Origin: Salvator merianae
Taxonomy: Eukaryota; Chordata; Lepidosauria; Squamata; Teiidae
Assembly: GCA_003586115.2 (NCBI GenBank)
Contig: QVOM02000073.1
Location: 33,496,134 to 33,560,133 of the forward strand
Direction of reading: 5' to 3'
DNA length: 64,000 bases
Shown: positions 10,291 to 22,930 of the stretch, one piece after another
Numbering within the stretch: position 1 is the first letter of the stretch
How the letters are laid out: each line of letters opens with the position of its first letter
Notes under the pieces: generated by a model
What the model saw: only the letters and a program-made list of their open reading frames with translations
What the model was told of the DNA's origin: nothing
Database searches by the model: none
Position numbers and translations under genes: made by a program

Positions 10291-11355
10291 GCTAGTGCAG
10301 GACAGGGGAAGCCCCACCCCCTCCTAGAAAGCTTCTTCTGCACTGGACAAAGTGAGAAAGTGAGACAGGGTGCCTAAATGGTGCCATATCCCATTCTACT
10401 GGTGGACTTTGACAATGAGATTTACTGGCATATTAGTATGTCCATGGCAGACCCTTTTCAGTGGCTCTCAAGCAAGTGCCACTGAAAGTGGGGCCAGAAG
10501 TGGTATGCTGCCATAAAGGGCCCTCCCAGAAACTCCAAAGGCTGAGAACAAAAGGTTCCATGACCTTTGAAGGCTGGATGCTGACTCTGAGGGCTGGGCC
10601 CAGCCTTCAGAGCCACTGACCATTTATGGGCCGGCCTGAGTTGCCCAAAATACAGGTGGACCTTTATCCATATTAGGGCTCATCCAGCTCGGCATAGATA
10701 GCCCGGCTGTATGAAAATACCTAAATTTCCAAATTAATGTTCAAGTTAAAAGTTAATGTTCTTTTAAGCAGATTCTTTTTATACACTTTTTATGCACTTT
10801 GTTTACAGGAATTTGTTACAATACTGTCATCGTAATCCATTAGAATGCTTAGAGACACTGTATAATATTGCCAGTGCAGCCTCTTCTACTTTAGAGAGTG
10901 AGAGTCAGTAAGCACTATATTTCTCTCCTGCAAATGCCACACTGAATTCTGCATTTTGTCACTTCCTGTCTGTGCAGCACACCAAGCAGTAAGGCAGTGC
11001 GAGGACAATGCGTGTGGCATTGGTGAGACAATTTCCAAGTACCCGATTATCCTCTCTGCACTTTAATTTGAATGGCTGGAGATAAGAGTTTGGGATGTGT
11101 TTTTGTCAGTATTGTTGTGGTGTAACAATTAAAAATGTCTTTTTGCCCCACTTAATTATGCCATAATCCATTGTGTGTCAGGACACAGTTTAGGCAAGCA
11201 CAGATAAGTCTTTGATTTACCACCCCACCTCATCTTGCTGCCCTGCTCTGCCCCCTCATGAAACAAAACAAACAAAAACACGTTCTTAGTAAGGGTTCTG
11301 AAAAAGAAAGATTTGCTGTTGTAACAGGAGGAAGATACTGAGTTACTTGTCTTAC
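10291..11355. other. Intron 4 sequence next to LCP2 exon 4, nothing else recognised
   Basis: The first 400 bp are GC-richer and look like a decayed inverted-repeat element, but no ends can be defined. The remainder is AT-rich intron reaching the GTAAGAC donor of exon 4. Confidence 0.45.
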
Positions 11356-11421
11356 CTTTTTGGAAAGAAACTTTTTCTTTCTTCATTTCGTTTGATTTCC
11401 TGACTTAGCTTTGTTACAATC
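11356..11421 (-). CDS. LCP2: LCP2 (SLP-76) coding exon 4, end of SAM domain
   Basis: This minus-strand exon of 66 nt has an acceptor with a pyrimidine tract ending ATCTTAG and a strong donor AG|GTAAGAC. The first base completes the split codon from exon 3 (CC+G, Pro). The frame then reads IVTKLSQEIKRNEERK, followed by SFFPK and two bases of a split Arg/Ser codon. From memory of the family, mammalian SLP-76 has the closely similar block with KLSQEI and NEER at the end of its SAM domain, at the same position. Intron phase is 2 on both sides. Intron 3 upstream is about 21.1 kb. The next exon, which should start the acidic phosphotyrosine region, was not found to the left and is probably outside the window. 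Confidence 0.88.
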
Positions 11422-12544
11422 CTAAGATTTAAACAAAAAGCAATTTGTTATTTATTAATATTATTATTATTCTGACAAGGCTGCATATTTTGAACTCTGC
11501 TGGTTTTCAAAAGAAGAAGGTTAAAAATAATCTTTGCTCTATTACTAAATCATTTCCTTCACTTTAACTTTTTTCTTGTTTTATAAAATTAGACTTCCTT
11601 AAATTGTTGTTGTACTGAGGAGAATGAAATGCACAGTAAGTTTTTTAAAACTAAGTAAAGCAGGTTGCTCTTCTAAATTGCATGGGGGGGGGGAATATTG
11701 AATTGTAGCACAAGATGACAACCACCTTAACATCCAGAATTACTGATAACTAGTTCGACTGCAGAAATAACATCCTTGATATAAAATACCTTAGACAGTG
11801 GTAATGGAACCAGGGCTCCAGATAGTATGTGCCTCATATCTCATGTCTCATTTCTTCCTGGACAGGTTTTGCATTCCTTCAGCTGAGGTTTGTTGCATTA
11901 TATGATGCAGCAAAAGGTGATTACCAGTAACTATTGACAATTTCAAATAAGCTAGTGACTTTTGAAGCCAGCTAAGCAAAGTGAAGTGAAGCACAATTTC
12001 TGGATCAGAATGAAACAGCATAACTGTGGGGAAAAATTCCAAGCTTCTTTTTTGGGCTATGGCTACATATCAGGGGAATTACAAATTTCTGATGTCACTT
12101 TCTCCTCTCTGCTCACATGTGGGGGGAGCAAGCATGCTGGCAGAGGACCTATAGAATGTCCAGATAGGTGTCTGATGTGCTCCACTGTCTTGCCTCCAAG
12201 AGCAAATCTGACATACAGCCAATGTGTCCCATCAGTGGAAGCCCAACTGGGCCTCACACAGTCCTGAAGGCTGGCACATTGTGGACAACAGAAAGTAGAA
12301 AAAGGCAGGAGTGAGCTCACTTCCACTTCTGAAGCTGCCAGATCACTTGTGTGTGAAGATATAGCCTTAGTCACAGAAAAGGAAGAAAACAAAGAAGAGA
12401 ACAGGCAACTTTGAGGCTGGCTGCAACATTTCGGTCGCACTTAATCATTGCGTAAAACACTACAGTTCCTTCCACCCTGTATTCTTGAACGTATGTGCAT
12501 TTGACCATTAAATAGGCCCTTTAAGTTCTACAGAAGTATCCTTT
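11422..12544. other. Start of intron 3 sequence left of the 1.2-kb element, nothing recognised
   Basis: AT-rich intron with a 10-G run at 11684-11693. No coding or mobile-element signature with definable ends is visible. Confidence 0.45.
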
Positions 12545-13724
12545 GGCTGCAGTCCGACATAGTAAATTTAATCCGCATTGGAAGAGTACAAGGACTGAAT
12601 TTGTCTTCTGATTGTTCCCACAGTTACATTTAAAAATAGACTCAATTTGTACTTGCTCATTCTCACACTGATGTTTCCCGTGCTTAGCACGGAGAAACAG
12701 TACCTTTTCTGCCTCCACCCCTCATCAAATTCTCCTCCCTGTGCAATCAGTGATTGGCTGCAGTCCCAATGTTCAAATCTTGATGTCACAGGGGCGGGAA
12801 AGTTAAGCTCCACTCTCTGTATGTCCCCGCTGCTGCCTCAGAACATGGATTCACTTGGCAGCATCACTAGTCATTCGCCATTTGCTCCTTCTCCCCCCTA
12901 TACCCTCTATCTACACAAGCAGAACTTTAAAACTATGTGTACTGCACAATTAAGCTTCTTAAAGGGCAGATGGCGATTTCTGTTCCCTTGCAAGTGCACT
13001 TTTGCGCAATTGCGCAATTTAAAAGTAGCACAAAAGCAGGGAGAGGTCTGTGAAGAAGGGGAATGGGGGGGTCTATTATTGTGGTAGTGCAGATCATGGC
13101 CAGCAAATGGACTCTGCCTCATCTCCCCCAGAGACATCTGCAGTGGCATATGTCCGCACTGTGTACCTGTGTGCTGCCGACAGCAAAACTGATTTTGAGT
13201 GGGTTCTTTGTTGGGGCAAGAGGACTGCAACCCCAATCAGGTGCAATTTCTTTTTTGGTTTAATTAGCAGATGGAGGTGGAGGAAGCCTTTAATTTCTTC
13301 CTGGCAGTGTTGAATGGGGGATAAAGAACGAGAAAGGGCCATAGCTTAGGGAAGTAAAAAGGATGATGGTTTTCTTTTCTCCTGGCAGCGATGGAAGGGG
13401 GGATAATGGAGGCAGAAGAAGCTACTGTGCTTCCTGCCCACCCACAAAGACTGTCATTGGACATCACGAAATTGGAAGCCCTCCCTTTGCATGCCTCCCA
13501 AAAAGTACTGTCCCTCCCAAATAGTCTCCTTTCCCATTCTCACATCACAAAGTAAAGCAGGCTAGCGATCTGGAATGGCTTGAGAACTCATTAAATACAA
13601 ATACAAAGTAGTCCAGATTTCACCAGTTTAGTCCAGAAAAACTACAGAATGGCAAGATCACATCGGGCCAGCAGGAACTAAAGACAGCCTGTAAACTGAT
13701 TAAATGCTGTGTTGGAATGCGGCC
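12545..13724. mobile_element. 1.2-kb non-autonomous inverted-repeat element, copy A
   Basis: The ends are inverted: left GGCTGCAGTCCGACATAG, right (reverse complement) GGCCGCATTCCAACACAG, each followed by a TTAAAT/TTTAAT-rich block. A 3-bp direct duplication TTT lies at 12542-12544 and 13725-13727. The whole 1,180 bp aligns with copy B at 20964-22160, and the right 250 bp aligns with copy C at 29178-29432. The interior has no transposase-like protein. Short frames conserved with copy B differ by many amino-acid changes and look incidental. Termini GGC...GCC and a 3-bp duplication suggest a DNA transposon, perhaps PIF/Harbinger, though Academ or Zator would also fit. Confidence 0.85.
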
Positions 13725-13727
13725 TTT

Positions 13728-15204
13728 GTTGCTTATTCGTGAAACAGCAACAACGACAATTCAAGAAAGAACAATTCAAGTTTTGGAAAGATGAGGAAAG
13801 TTAAAAAAAATGTACACTTTAAATGAGATTATTGCAATAAAAACAGAATGTCAGCCTTCACCTGCAAACTCTTTAATGATAGCAAATTTGTGAAGACGCT
13901 TTCTTCGTATACATAAGATTGAATCAGTTACCTTAAATTGAAACTTTAACAGAAGCCATGGTTCGATTTAAGCCACCAAGGTGAGTCTCCTTAGAAGGGC
14001 ACCTGTATCTTTGTATGACCTCCCTGCGGGAGCATTGCAGTTCCTTGAGTAGACAATGGCAAGGCTCTTGCCATGTGCAAGGTAGTAGTTTGGGTGCCAC
14101 TCCTCATGCCCTGAACTTTAAGTTCCTTTGATAAGCACCTGGGGAACTAATGATGCTCCTCAGTCACTTTGGCAGCAGGGAAGTCAAGAGTGCCCTGTCA
14201 AAGGCATCGTGGCCATGAAATGGAGAAGATACCTGAGGCTCTTCCATGGAACTTATAAAGCAGATAATTTTGTGCAACCAGCACACACATATTATTTGTA
14301 CGCACTCTAGCAGATGTTTATGACAGGTTTGGTACCCTGACAATCAGAACTTCCCCAAGGACCTAGGCTAATAAGAGAATCAGTGCAGAATATGTGCTGT
14401 CCCCAGTAATGCTGCCTTTTGTAGCTGAGGGGCTCTGATTCTGTCAATGCCCAACATGTTAGTACACCACTCCAGTTCTTTTGGAACTGTCAGGTGCTGC
14501 CACAGTGATGATCCAGACATGGCTTTTCTCAAAAATGGTTATGTCAAGAGTATTACGTACAAGATGTAATCTGTTTGTTGTCTGAAATCCCACAATATTT
14601 TGGTCCTTTGGTTTCTATTACTTTTTCAATCTTGTGTTTGAAATAAATATTGGTTTGCTGTGATGTTCCAAAGGAGAATGATAATGATTATCTGAATGTT
14701 ACAAAAATATGTGGAATTTACAAAACAACTTAAAGGAAAATAAATAAATCCCACTTCTGTTATGGGTATCATACACCTCAGGAATGAAGTGGGATGATAT
14801 ATCTATTTGACTATAGAGTTGTACACCTATTACTTTACTGGCTCTTAACAGCTTATGCTACCCTAATGTATCTCCTACAATGCTGCAAAACAGACTCAAA
14901 ACAAAGGGTTTTTTTTTTGCCCCTGACTGGATTTTGTAGAGCTCAGGGAAGGGGCAGGAAGACTAGCGTCTCTGTGGGCCAGGTGATGACATCATTGCTG
15001 GCACAGTGTCCTCCCCCAGACTGAAGTGCAAGCTGGGAAAAAAAGCTCAGCCCCAGAGAAAGCCCAGCAAACACCATAAGTTGTGCTTGAAATTTCTTGG
15101 ATCCGCCTTTTACTCCACTCTCCCTCCCCATTTCTGTAACAGGTACAGAGATGTAGGGTGGAATTCAAATATTTCCTCACTCTCTTTGTGTTTGACAAAC
15201 TGCA
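13728..15204. other. Intron 3 sequence, nothing recognised
   Basis: No definable element and no exon-like block with both splice sites. Contains a T run near 14909-14918. Confidence 0.4.
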
Positions 15205-15450
15205 GTTCAAACATTGCTACTGGAACACTGTATACAGTTTTGGTCGCTGCATCTCAAAATGGATATGGTAGAATTGGAGACGATTCAGAGGAAGGTGACT
15301 AAGATGGTCAGGGGACTGGAGGAGATTCCCTATGAGGAAAGAGGGCTTGAAGCAATTCGTGGAAATCAGGGCTATCAATGGCTAGTAGCCCTGATGGCAG
15401 CAGGAGGTGGTATGCCTCCAAAGGCCAGTTGTTGGGAGTGCAGTAGTGAC
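15205..15450 (+). mobile_element. CR1/L3-like thumb and 3' UTR fragment, plus strand
   Basis: The frame near 15214-15350 reads LLEHCIQFWSLHLKMD, then RKVTKMVRGLEEIPYEE, the CR1-type RT thumb. It is followed by a 3' UTR block (GGCTATCAATGGCTAGTAGC and GGTATGCCTCCAAAGGCCAG) that also occurs, inverted, at 41633-41895. A short internal deletion joins the two. Confidence 0.75.
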
Positions 15451-18400
15451 TGTTATTCAACAAAGCTAGATGAGGTGCTTAAAGAGAAACAAAAATTTAA
15501 AACAGCTATCTTGTAACGTAATGAATACTTGTACTTTTCTGTAAACCCAGTCACACCACAACAGATTAGTCTGTCTTAGGGCACAATGAAGCTTCAACCC
15601 ACTATTGGCTTGATAGAAAAAAAAACCCACATCAGTCAGGTGGCAGAGTAACATTTTCCTCTCCACCCCCCCTTCTTCTCCTTCCTATGCCGTCTGTGAT
15701 TGGATGCATTCCTTTCTCAGGGGAAGGTAAAGCTACCTTTCTCTGTCCCCACCCTCCAACTACCCTTATTGCTGGAATCTATTAGGTGAGGGTTACCAAT
15801 GCCAGAGCTTCTGGGCATTCAGGGATAGTAGCATCCACACCTGCTTTCTCCTTGCCCTATGTTGCCTCTACCTTTCATTTTTCCTTTAAAAAATATAAGA
15901 AGAGGAAGAGACCGTTGTCTGTTTACAGTAAGCTCTTCAAACACATACTGGTTTTATGGGAAGATAATTAGTCATAGTCTTATAAAGGTACTTAGTTTAG
16001 ACTGAATTACATTGATAATCATGCGGAGGAAATCCAAAAGCAATGGATTTTATTGTCACTGGGGTGGAAATAGCAAACAATTTTCATTGGCGCTTCTTTG
16101 AGTTTCACAATAAATAAATATTCTTGGTTGGAATTTCAGTGTTTTTAATATGCTATTTAATCATCCAGGACTTCATGCACACTCACTCACACATGAACAT
16201 ATGCAGAAAGAGGTGTGCACAATCAGCCAGGTTGCCCAGTTGGGCATCTTTTTCGGGTTCCAGATTTGTGCAATTGCAGGGGTTTGAGGGAAAACTCAAA
16301 AAAGGATGCTGGTCTTGTCCATGCTGGGTCATCACTTTCACCTTCAGAGCTCTGGAGCTTGGAGGGGGAAGCAGCAGCTGCCTTGGCCCACATTGATTGT
16401 ATAGTGTCAAATGACCCACCAGGCAGTAAGACACCATCCACACTCAAAGCTGCATACATGAGCCAGGTTGGGGTAATAGGTTGGTTCAGATCTTTACCTT
16501 GATGGTGTCCTTTTTCTTTAGTTTCCAGTTCACCACACTTCCTGAAACAACTAATTCTGGTGTGTACTTTCATTACAGGGCTGGGGTAATCCTTGCACAT
16601 CCTAATCCCTCACCACTGAAATCATATGAAAGCAAGAAAACTTCCAAAAAGATCATGTGCTAGTATGACCCAAGTGTCTCTGGATGATTAATTGGCATAG
16701 ATGAAGAGAGGAAATGGAGAGACACATGGAGAAAAGATAATGTTCCACCTTTATTTGTTCTTCAGCCCTCTGCCTGCATGAATTTCTTGTGCGTAATCAT
16801 TTTTATGTCCTCTAATACAATCCTTGCGTCTATGGTGCTATTCAGAAACTGGGCACAAATTTGGGGCATTGTCCACAGGATGTCTCCCTCATCATAGTCT
16901 GATCAGATTAGCTGCTAACAATTTGGGGGGGGGGGGAAGTATCCAAGGCTCAGTAGTACAGCAACTAGTTTTGTAAGCAGGTGATTGCAGTTCTAATACC
17001 CAACATTTCACTAGAAAAAGGGAGGAAGAATGCCAAATCACTTCTCTGACTTCACCAAGAAAACTGAGCAGATGGGTCCATGAAGTCAACTGAATCAACT
17101 CTGGTTCAGCAGAACATAACTACAATAGCAGAACTTACTGTAAATGGTTTCTTGCACCCATCTGAATCACACAGTGCCATGAATACACTGCAATAGATGC
17201 TGCTAGTCTTACAGTGATGTTCTTCCTGTTTGCTTGTACAATCTTTTCATCGCATCTCCTTAATGGGCCTTTTAGTGATCCCATTCTCTTCAACCTATAG
17301 ATTTGTCTTTATTTTCTAATTTCCCAAATCCTTCTCCTTTCAGAGGTCACAGGCAAACAATTAAGAGAATCTTCTTTTTATCTATGAAAAACAGAAGCAT
17401 AAAAGCTACTTTATGAGTCCCTAATGTGTGTAAATGAGAGAGGATAAGAGAGAGAATGAATAGAGGCATTGTTGTCACTTGCCTGATAATAATGTTTCCA
17501 ACAGAAGCTGAACAACAGTGAACAAAAAGAACAGTGAACAAAAAGAGAGAGGGCTCAAAAGCTGCTTAGAGGGGTAACATCTGCATGTTAGAGCCGTAGC
17601 CCCAATTAAAGGCCAGAAAATACACTTCCAAAGAGCATTCTTTTGCCTTTTATGTGGATTACAGCTGGTGTCCACATGCTACCACCAGTGTGCCCCTTTT
17701 GAGTGCTTTCTAAAATGTGTGTGCAAGTGCAACCAGAGTCTCTCTGAAATGAGCCCTGTGTGCATTTGCACGCACAGGCAGATGCTTGCCACTGGAAATA
17801 GATGATCTAAGGAAGTCCCATCTGGAAAATCCCTCAAATACTTGAAGCATTTACTGTCACTGATCTTGAGTTACTTTCAACACATGCCACCTCTTTAACG
17901 AGCTCACTTAAACTTGAATTTTAAAATACTCATAAAATAATGTAGCTTCAACATGGCTGGTGTTTTAATGTCACTAGTGTTTGGTGTTTACAACCCTGGT
18001 AATCAGTGGAGATCACAGATGTCACAACCAGATCATCTTCATATATTTGCAGATTCCTTCCCTTTTATTTTATTCATTTTGCTTATAAAAAGAAAAGAGC
18101 TAACCTTTATTTTTTGTGCCTGGGCACTAAAGGTGAGAAGGGGCAGGGGAAAAGGAATATGACTTTTTTCCAAAGCACCTAGCTGATCTTTCTAACTCAT
18201 GGGGGCCATATTATAGCTCTCTGGATGTTTGTGAGGTTCACCTCCCATGGAACAGCAAGTGACAACTTGAGCCTGTAGGTTGGTCACCTCAGCTTGGTCA
18301 CCCCACCCAAGTTTAATTTTCCTAGTATAGTTGTTTCCACAACATGCTGGACAAGAAATCTTATACAGGTAAATCCTTGGTCATCTGTGATGCTGGCTGA

Positions 18401-20963
18401 AGCTGATGGAAACTGGGTGACTAAACTCACAAAGAGTAACAAGTTGGGTGCCTCCTCAGGCTAATTCATGCTTGACCAGTAGTGACCCTTGTAGAGTTTC
18501 CCCAATCTGGTTTTGAGATACTAGGGATTTTTGCTGGTATTTTCCACAAACAAAGCATTGCTGTATGTCTTAGCTAACTTTCTTCCTTCAACATTCAAAA
18601 GCAAACATTGTTCTCTATGTATAATATTGCCCTATGAAGAACTGTGAAGTTAAAGGACTATTGTAAGCATAGCACCTGATATACCATTTGCTATGTGCTG
18701 GATATGTTGTCCGTCAGTTACGTGCTTGTACCTCCCCAATTAATTGATAATCCTAGACAGTTTCCACATGTGCACAGATGGTACACACTGCAGAGAATGT
18801 TGCTTGTCAGCTGAGTTAGGACAGGGCAGTGTGGATGCCTGCCCTGTCCCTCCTATCTCCAAAGCTGGTTTCAGAGTTGCAGGTAAGGGACATTTCTCTG
18901 CAGCCCTGGAAGTGGGTCACCTTCCAGATCCTGTTGAAATGTCACTGGGCTCCAGAAAGGAGCTTTGTCCCATCTTGCTGCCACTGCCTGTCCATATGGC
19001 CATAGCAAGAATGACACCTAGCCTGTGCCATGAGGGAGAGTACACTGGAATGCTCCTGGACATGGTTTCTCTGGTCCATGCAGCCACCACATTCCCCAGG
19101 AGACATGGTCTCCTGGGAAATACACTGGTATGCATGATGAAATTGGGCTCTGCACTGCGTTTTCCCCAGGAACCTATGCAGCGTCCCACTGCAACAAGGC
19201 TCTAAGGCTTAGACCATGCCTCTATGACACTGCAGAGGGTCGCTTCCCCCACCCTTGCGTTGTCTGTTTCTATTTCACCACAACAATGTGGCTGAGGGGA
19301 TGTGCTGCTGTTTTGAGGTAGGGACAGGGCACCTTGACTGCAGAGTGAGATTTTTGCACTTTGACAGTGAATGCCCTGACCCCTTAATTCCACTCAGTGG
19401 AGATTCTGTGAGCCAGAAGGCATCTGCACATGCTTCTATGAACATGAACCTCCTGAAAATCAGCCTCTGTGCACATGCACCACTGTGCCTCAGGTTGGTC
19501 TGGCCAGTGGAAATGGAAATGGCCTGTTGGGACTCCCAGGCTGCATCTGGGCCAGCTCCCCCAACAGACAGTTTCTCCCACCCAAGTGGAAACACAGCCT
19601 TAATGCAATATTATTAAAATGCTCAGTTAGTATCATTACACTTCAATTGCTAGCATTACTTATTTCTTCCATTAAAATGTTTAACAAAACATATTTTTGT
19701 TCTTCTAATCACATGTTGCACCATGGAAAGAAACCTGACCTTCATCACCTGAAGGACTAGAAATTAGAACTAAGATACCAGGTTGTTTCCAGTTATGGAA
19801 GGGAGGAGATTTTGTTCTTCTGGCAACTATTTTGGAATCTGAATGAACAATGGCGCCCCTTTACACAGAAGTGACCAGTTTCAGGCTGCTGGATTTTAAC
19901 AGTTTCTTGGTTGTTACATCCTGCTACCCCACAGAAATCCAGCTGCTGTGAGTTTGCTGCTCAAAGTAAATGCCTGTTAGAAGGAATGGCAACTCCACGG
20001 CTTCATTTTTTTTCTCATTTATATTTTTTTTTCCCTCAACTAATTCAAGCAGTAGGCCTGTGAATCTGCAGCTAAGGAAGGAAGTAAAAAAAAAAAAAAA
20101 AAAAACCAACCAGAAAAACCCACACAGTGTTTTTAGATGGTGGCTGGGGGATGTGTTGATTTCAGATAACACAGGAAGCAGCAGAAATGTAGAAATTATT
20201 ACTCATATTCCCATCTCCTGTCTCCCTCCCACATGGACAGGTCAAACAGTTCGATCTGGTTCATCTTTGATCACATTCATGAACGTCAATAGAAAGACTT
20301 AATAATGCCTTCCAGCTTCCTAGCAGTAAGGGCAATATAAAAAGGAAGACAAACAAATATAAATCCTGTGTTGTTCTGAAGATAGTATCCACAGCCTGGC
20401 AATGTGAACTTGCTCTGCTGCTGTTCTGGGCTTCTTATCCAAGTTATTCTAGGGTAACTAGCTGTCCAGCTCGACAGAGGATAACCCTCTATTTTGAAGG
20501 GCTACTAGAGGGCACTTCTCCTCTATCTGAAGGCCTGTCTGGACCAGATCATGTTAAAGAAGCATAAGACAGGAAAGCAGACAGGAACTTGTATCTGCTT
20601 ATCAATAGTTAGCATCTGGACTGCCTTCTCCACCATGTACTGCATTTTTTACTTTAATATGGTATTTTCCCCACCTAGATTTTGTTCTATACATATAATT
20701 TAGCACATGTAAATCATATGCAAGTCAGCACTTTCCTTTCATGCAGTAGAACTGATGGAACAGGGGTGGAGGGATGAGATTCTGACTCAAGCTTTACATT
20801 TAATCTTTAAAAAAAAAAAAAAAAAAGTACTTTGATCTGATGAAGACCAAAATGTGACACTCGGATCTGTTTCTGAAGGTGCATCTCTTTCCACACAAAT
20901 CTTTTCAGTTACCCAATCCACCTAGCACTATCCAGCAAAAGCCTTCTCAGTCATAGCATCCAA
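15451..20963. other. Intron 3 sequence with low-complexity runs and one doubtful element
   Basis: Holds a 12-G run (16925-16936) and a 20-A run (20086-20105). The part from about 18757 to 19602 is GC-richer and has weakly inverted ends (GTTTCCACATGTG on the left, CCCAAGTGGAAACACAGCC on the right), so it may be a decayed inverted-repeat element; no target duplication is clear. No exon of LCP2 was recognised. Confidence 0.4.
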
Positions 20964-22160
20964 GGCCGTGGTCCGACATCGTAAATTTAATCTGTATCGG
21001 AAGACTACAAGGACTGAATTCGTCTTCTGATCGTTCCCACAATTACAGTTTAACATAGACTCAATTAGTACTTGCTCGTTCCCACACTGATATTTCCCGT
21101 GCTTGGCATGAAGAAACAGTACCTTTTCTGCCTCCATCCCTCGCCAAACTCTCCTCCCTGTGCAGTTAGGGATTGGCTGCAGTCCCAGCGTTCAAATCTT
21201 GACATCACAGGGGTGGGAAAGTCAAGCTCCGCTCTCGGTATGTCCCCAGTGCTGCCTCAGAACATGGATTCACTTGGCAGTGTTACTAGTCATTCGTCGT
21301 TTGCTCCTTCTCCCCACTACAGCCTCTATCTACACAAGCAGAACTTTAAAACTACGTGTACTGCACAATGAAGCTTTTTAAAGGGCTGATGGCAATTTCT
21401 GCTCCCTTGCAAGTGCACTTTTGTACAATTGCGCAATTTAAAAGTAGCGCAAAAGCAGGGAGAGGTCCGTGACGAAGGGGAAATGTGGGGAGGGAATGTG
21501 GGGGGGGGGCTCTATTATTTTAATAGTGCAGTTCATCGCCAGCAAATGGACTCTGCCTTATCTTCCCCTGAGACATCCACAGCAGCATGTGTCCCCGCTG
21601 GGTAGCTGTGTGGTGCCGACGGCAAAACTCATCTTGAGTGGGTTCTTTGTTGGGGCAAGAGGACTGCAGCCCCAAACAGGCTCAGTTTATTTTTTGGTTT
21701 AAAGAGCAGACGGAAGTGGAGGAAGCCTTTAATTTCTTCCTGGCAGTGTAGAATGGAGGATAAAGAAAGAGAAAGGGCCGCAGCTTAGCGAAGTAAAAAG
21801 GAGGACGGTTTCTTTTCCCCTGGCAGCAACGGAAGGGGGGATAATGGAGGCAGAGGAAACTACTGCGCTTCCTGCCCACCCACAAAGTCTGTCTTTGGAT
21901 GGCAAAATGGGGATCCCTCCCTCTGCACGCCCCCCCAAAAATACAGTCCCTCCCAAATAGTCTCCTTCCCCGTTCCCACATCGGAAAGTAAAGTGGGCTA
22001 GTGATCTGGAATGGCTTGAGAACTCATTAAATCCGAATACAAAGTATTCTGGATTACGCCAATTTAGTCCAGAAAAACTACGGAACGGCAATATCATGTC
22101 GGGCCAGAGGGAACTGAAGAAGGCCTGTAAACTGATTAAATGCTGTGTCGGAACGCGGCC
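20964..22160. mobile_element. 1.2-kb non-autonomous inverted-repeat element, copy B
   Basis: Full-length relative of copy A, 1,197 bp. The left end is GGCCGTGGTCCGACATCG; the right end, reverse complemented, is GGCCGCGTTCCGACACAG. The 3-bp duplication CAA lies at 20961-20963 and 22161-22163. It keeps more CpG dinucleotides than copy A (for example GTCCGACATCG against GTCCGACATAG), which suggests it is less decayed. No transposase is encoded. Confidence 0.87.
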
Positions 22161-22778
22161 CAATTGTCCTATTTTCTCATTTATATTTCTAGCTTACTCT
22201 TCACCTACAGGAATTTTAATAAAGCACTAAAAACCAGAACAGTACAAAAAACAAACTACATATCTAAAAGCCAGTATGAGCTGGCCAATCAGAAATGGAG
22301 GAGGGGTGCCAATCAATATAGTTCATTTGATGGTGTTCAAATGCCTTCTGATTTGAAGTGGTCTGGGGTGATCAAAATTCTCTCACCTCAGTTTTACACC
22401 AGTTGCTTCTCCAAACAAAAAAAAATAAATCAAAATTATATAGTATTATCGAATCCCATCCTTGGGAAAGAAGATAAGCATCTGCTCTGTTACTTTTTGT
22501 TGGTCTTTTTGTTTTGTTTTAATATCTGAGTTGCTTTTAAAGTTTTAATTGAGTTCATTGTTTTTAATGAAGGACAGTAAATAAACACTTTAAATAAAAA
22601 CAAGATAAGATAGAAATTAGTGTGCATACAATTGTCCCCCATTATTCATGATTTTAATATTTATCTGTAAGGTTTTTAAATTTGTAGTTCATGAACTGGA
22701 ACCAGTGACTGACACTTTCTCATGTTTTTTCCAGGATAAGGGGTTTGAAATTGTTGGCTTTGATCAATTTAGGGTACC

Positions 22779-22930
22779 CCCAGATGCAGACTGAAACCCA
22801 TGATTCTCCCAGAACTATATTGGGAATGCCAGACACGATTGTGGCATTCCCAATATAGCCCCAGATTAGTTGATCAATAACCTGGTATATCACTATTACA
22901 GGAAATCCAGCAATGATGGTTTTCTTCTTA
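22779..22930. mobile_element. Partial MITE related to 54755-55188, with a perfect palindrome
   Basis: The block CCCAGATGCAGACTG, then AAACCCATGATTCTCCCAG and a TATATTGGGAATGCC stretch, matches the inverted right arm of the element at 54755-55188. Within it, 22815-22830 and 22843-22858 form a perfect 16-bp inverted repeat with a 12-base loop. Outer ends are not well defined. Confidence 0.5.

Noticed and set aside
12647..13087. Open frame in copy A of the 1.2-kb element with a similar frame in copy B (21072-21371)
   Set aside because: The similarity follows from DNA relatedness. Amino-acid changes are frequent, lengths differ and no protein family is recognisable.
16925..16936. Poly-G runs here and at 11684-11693 and 26542-26552 as regulatory G-quadruplex sites
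   Set aside because: Single homopolymers without separate G tracts; they are likely slippage products.
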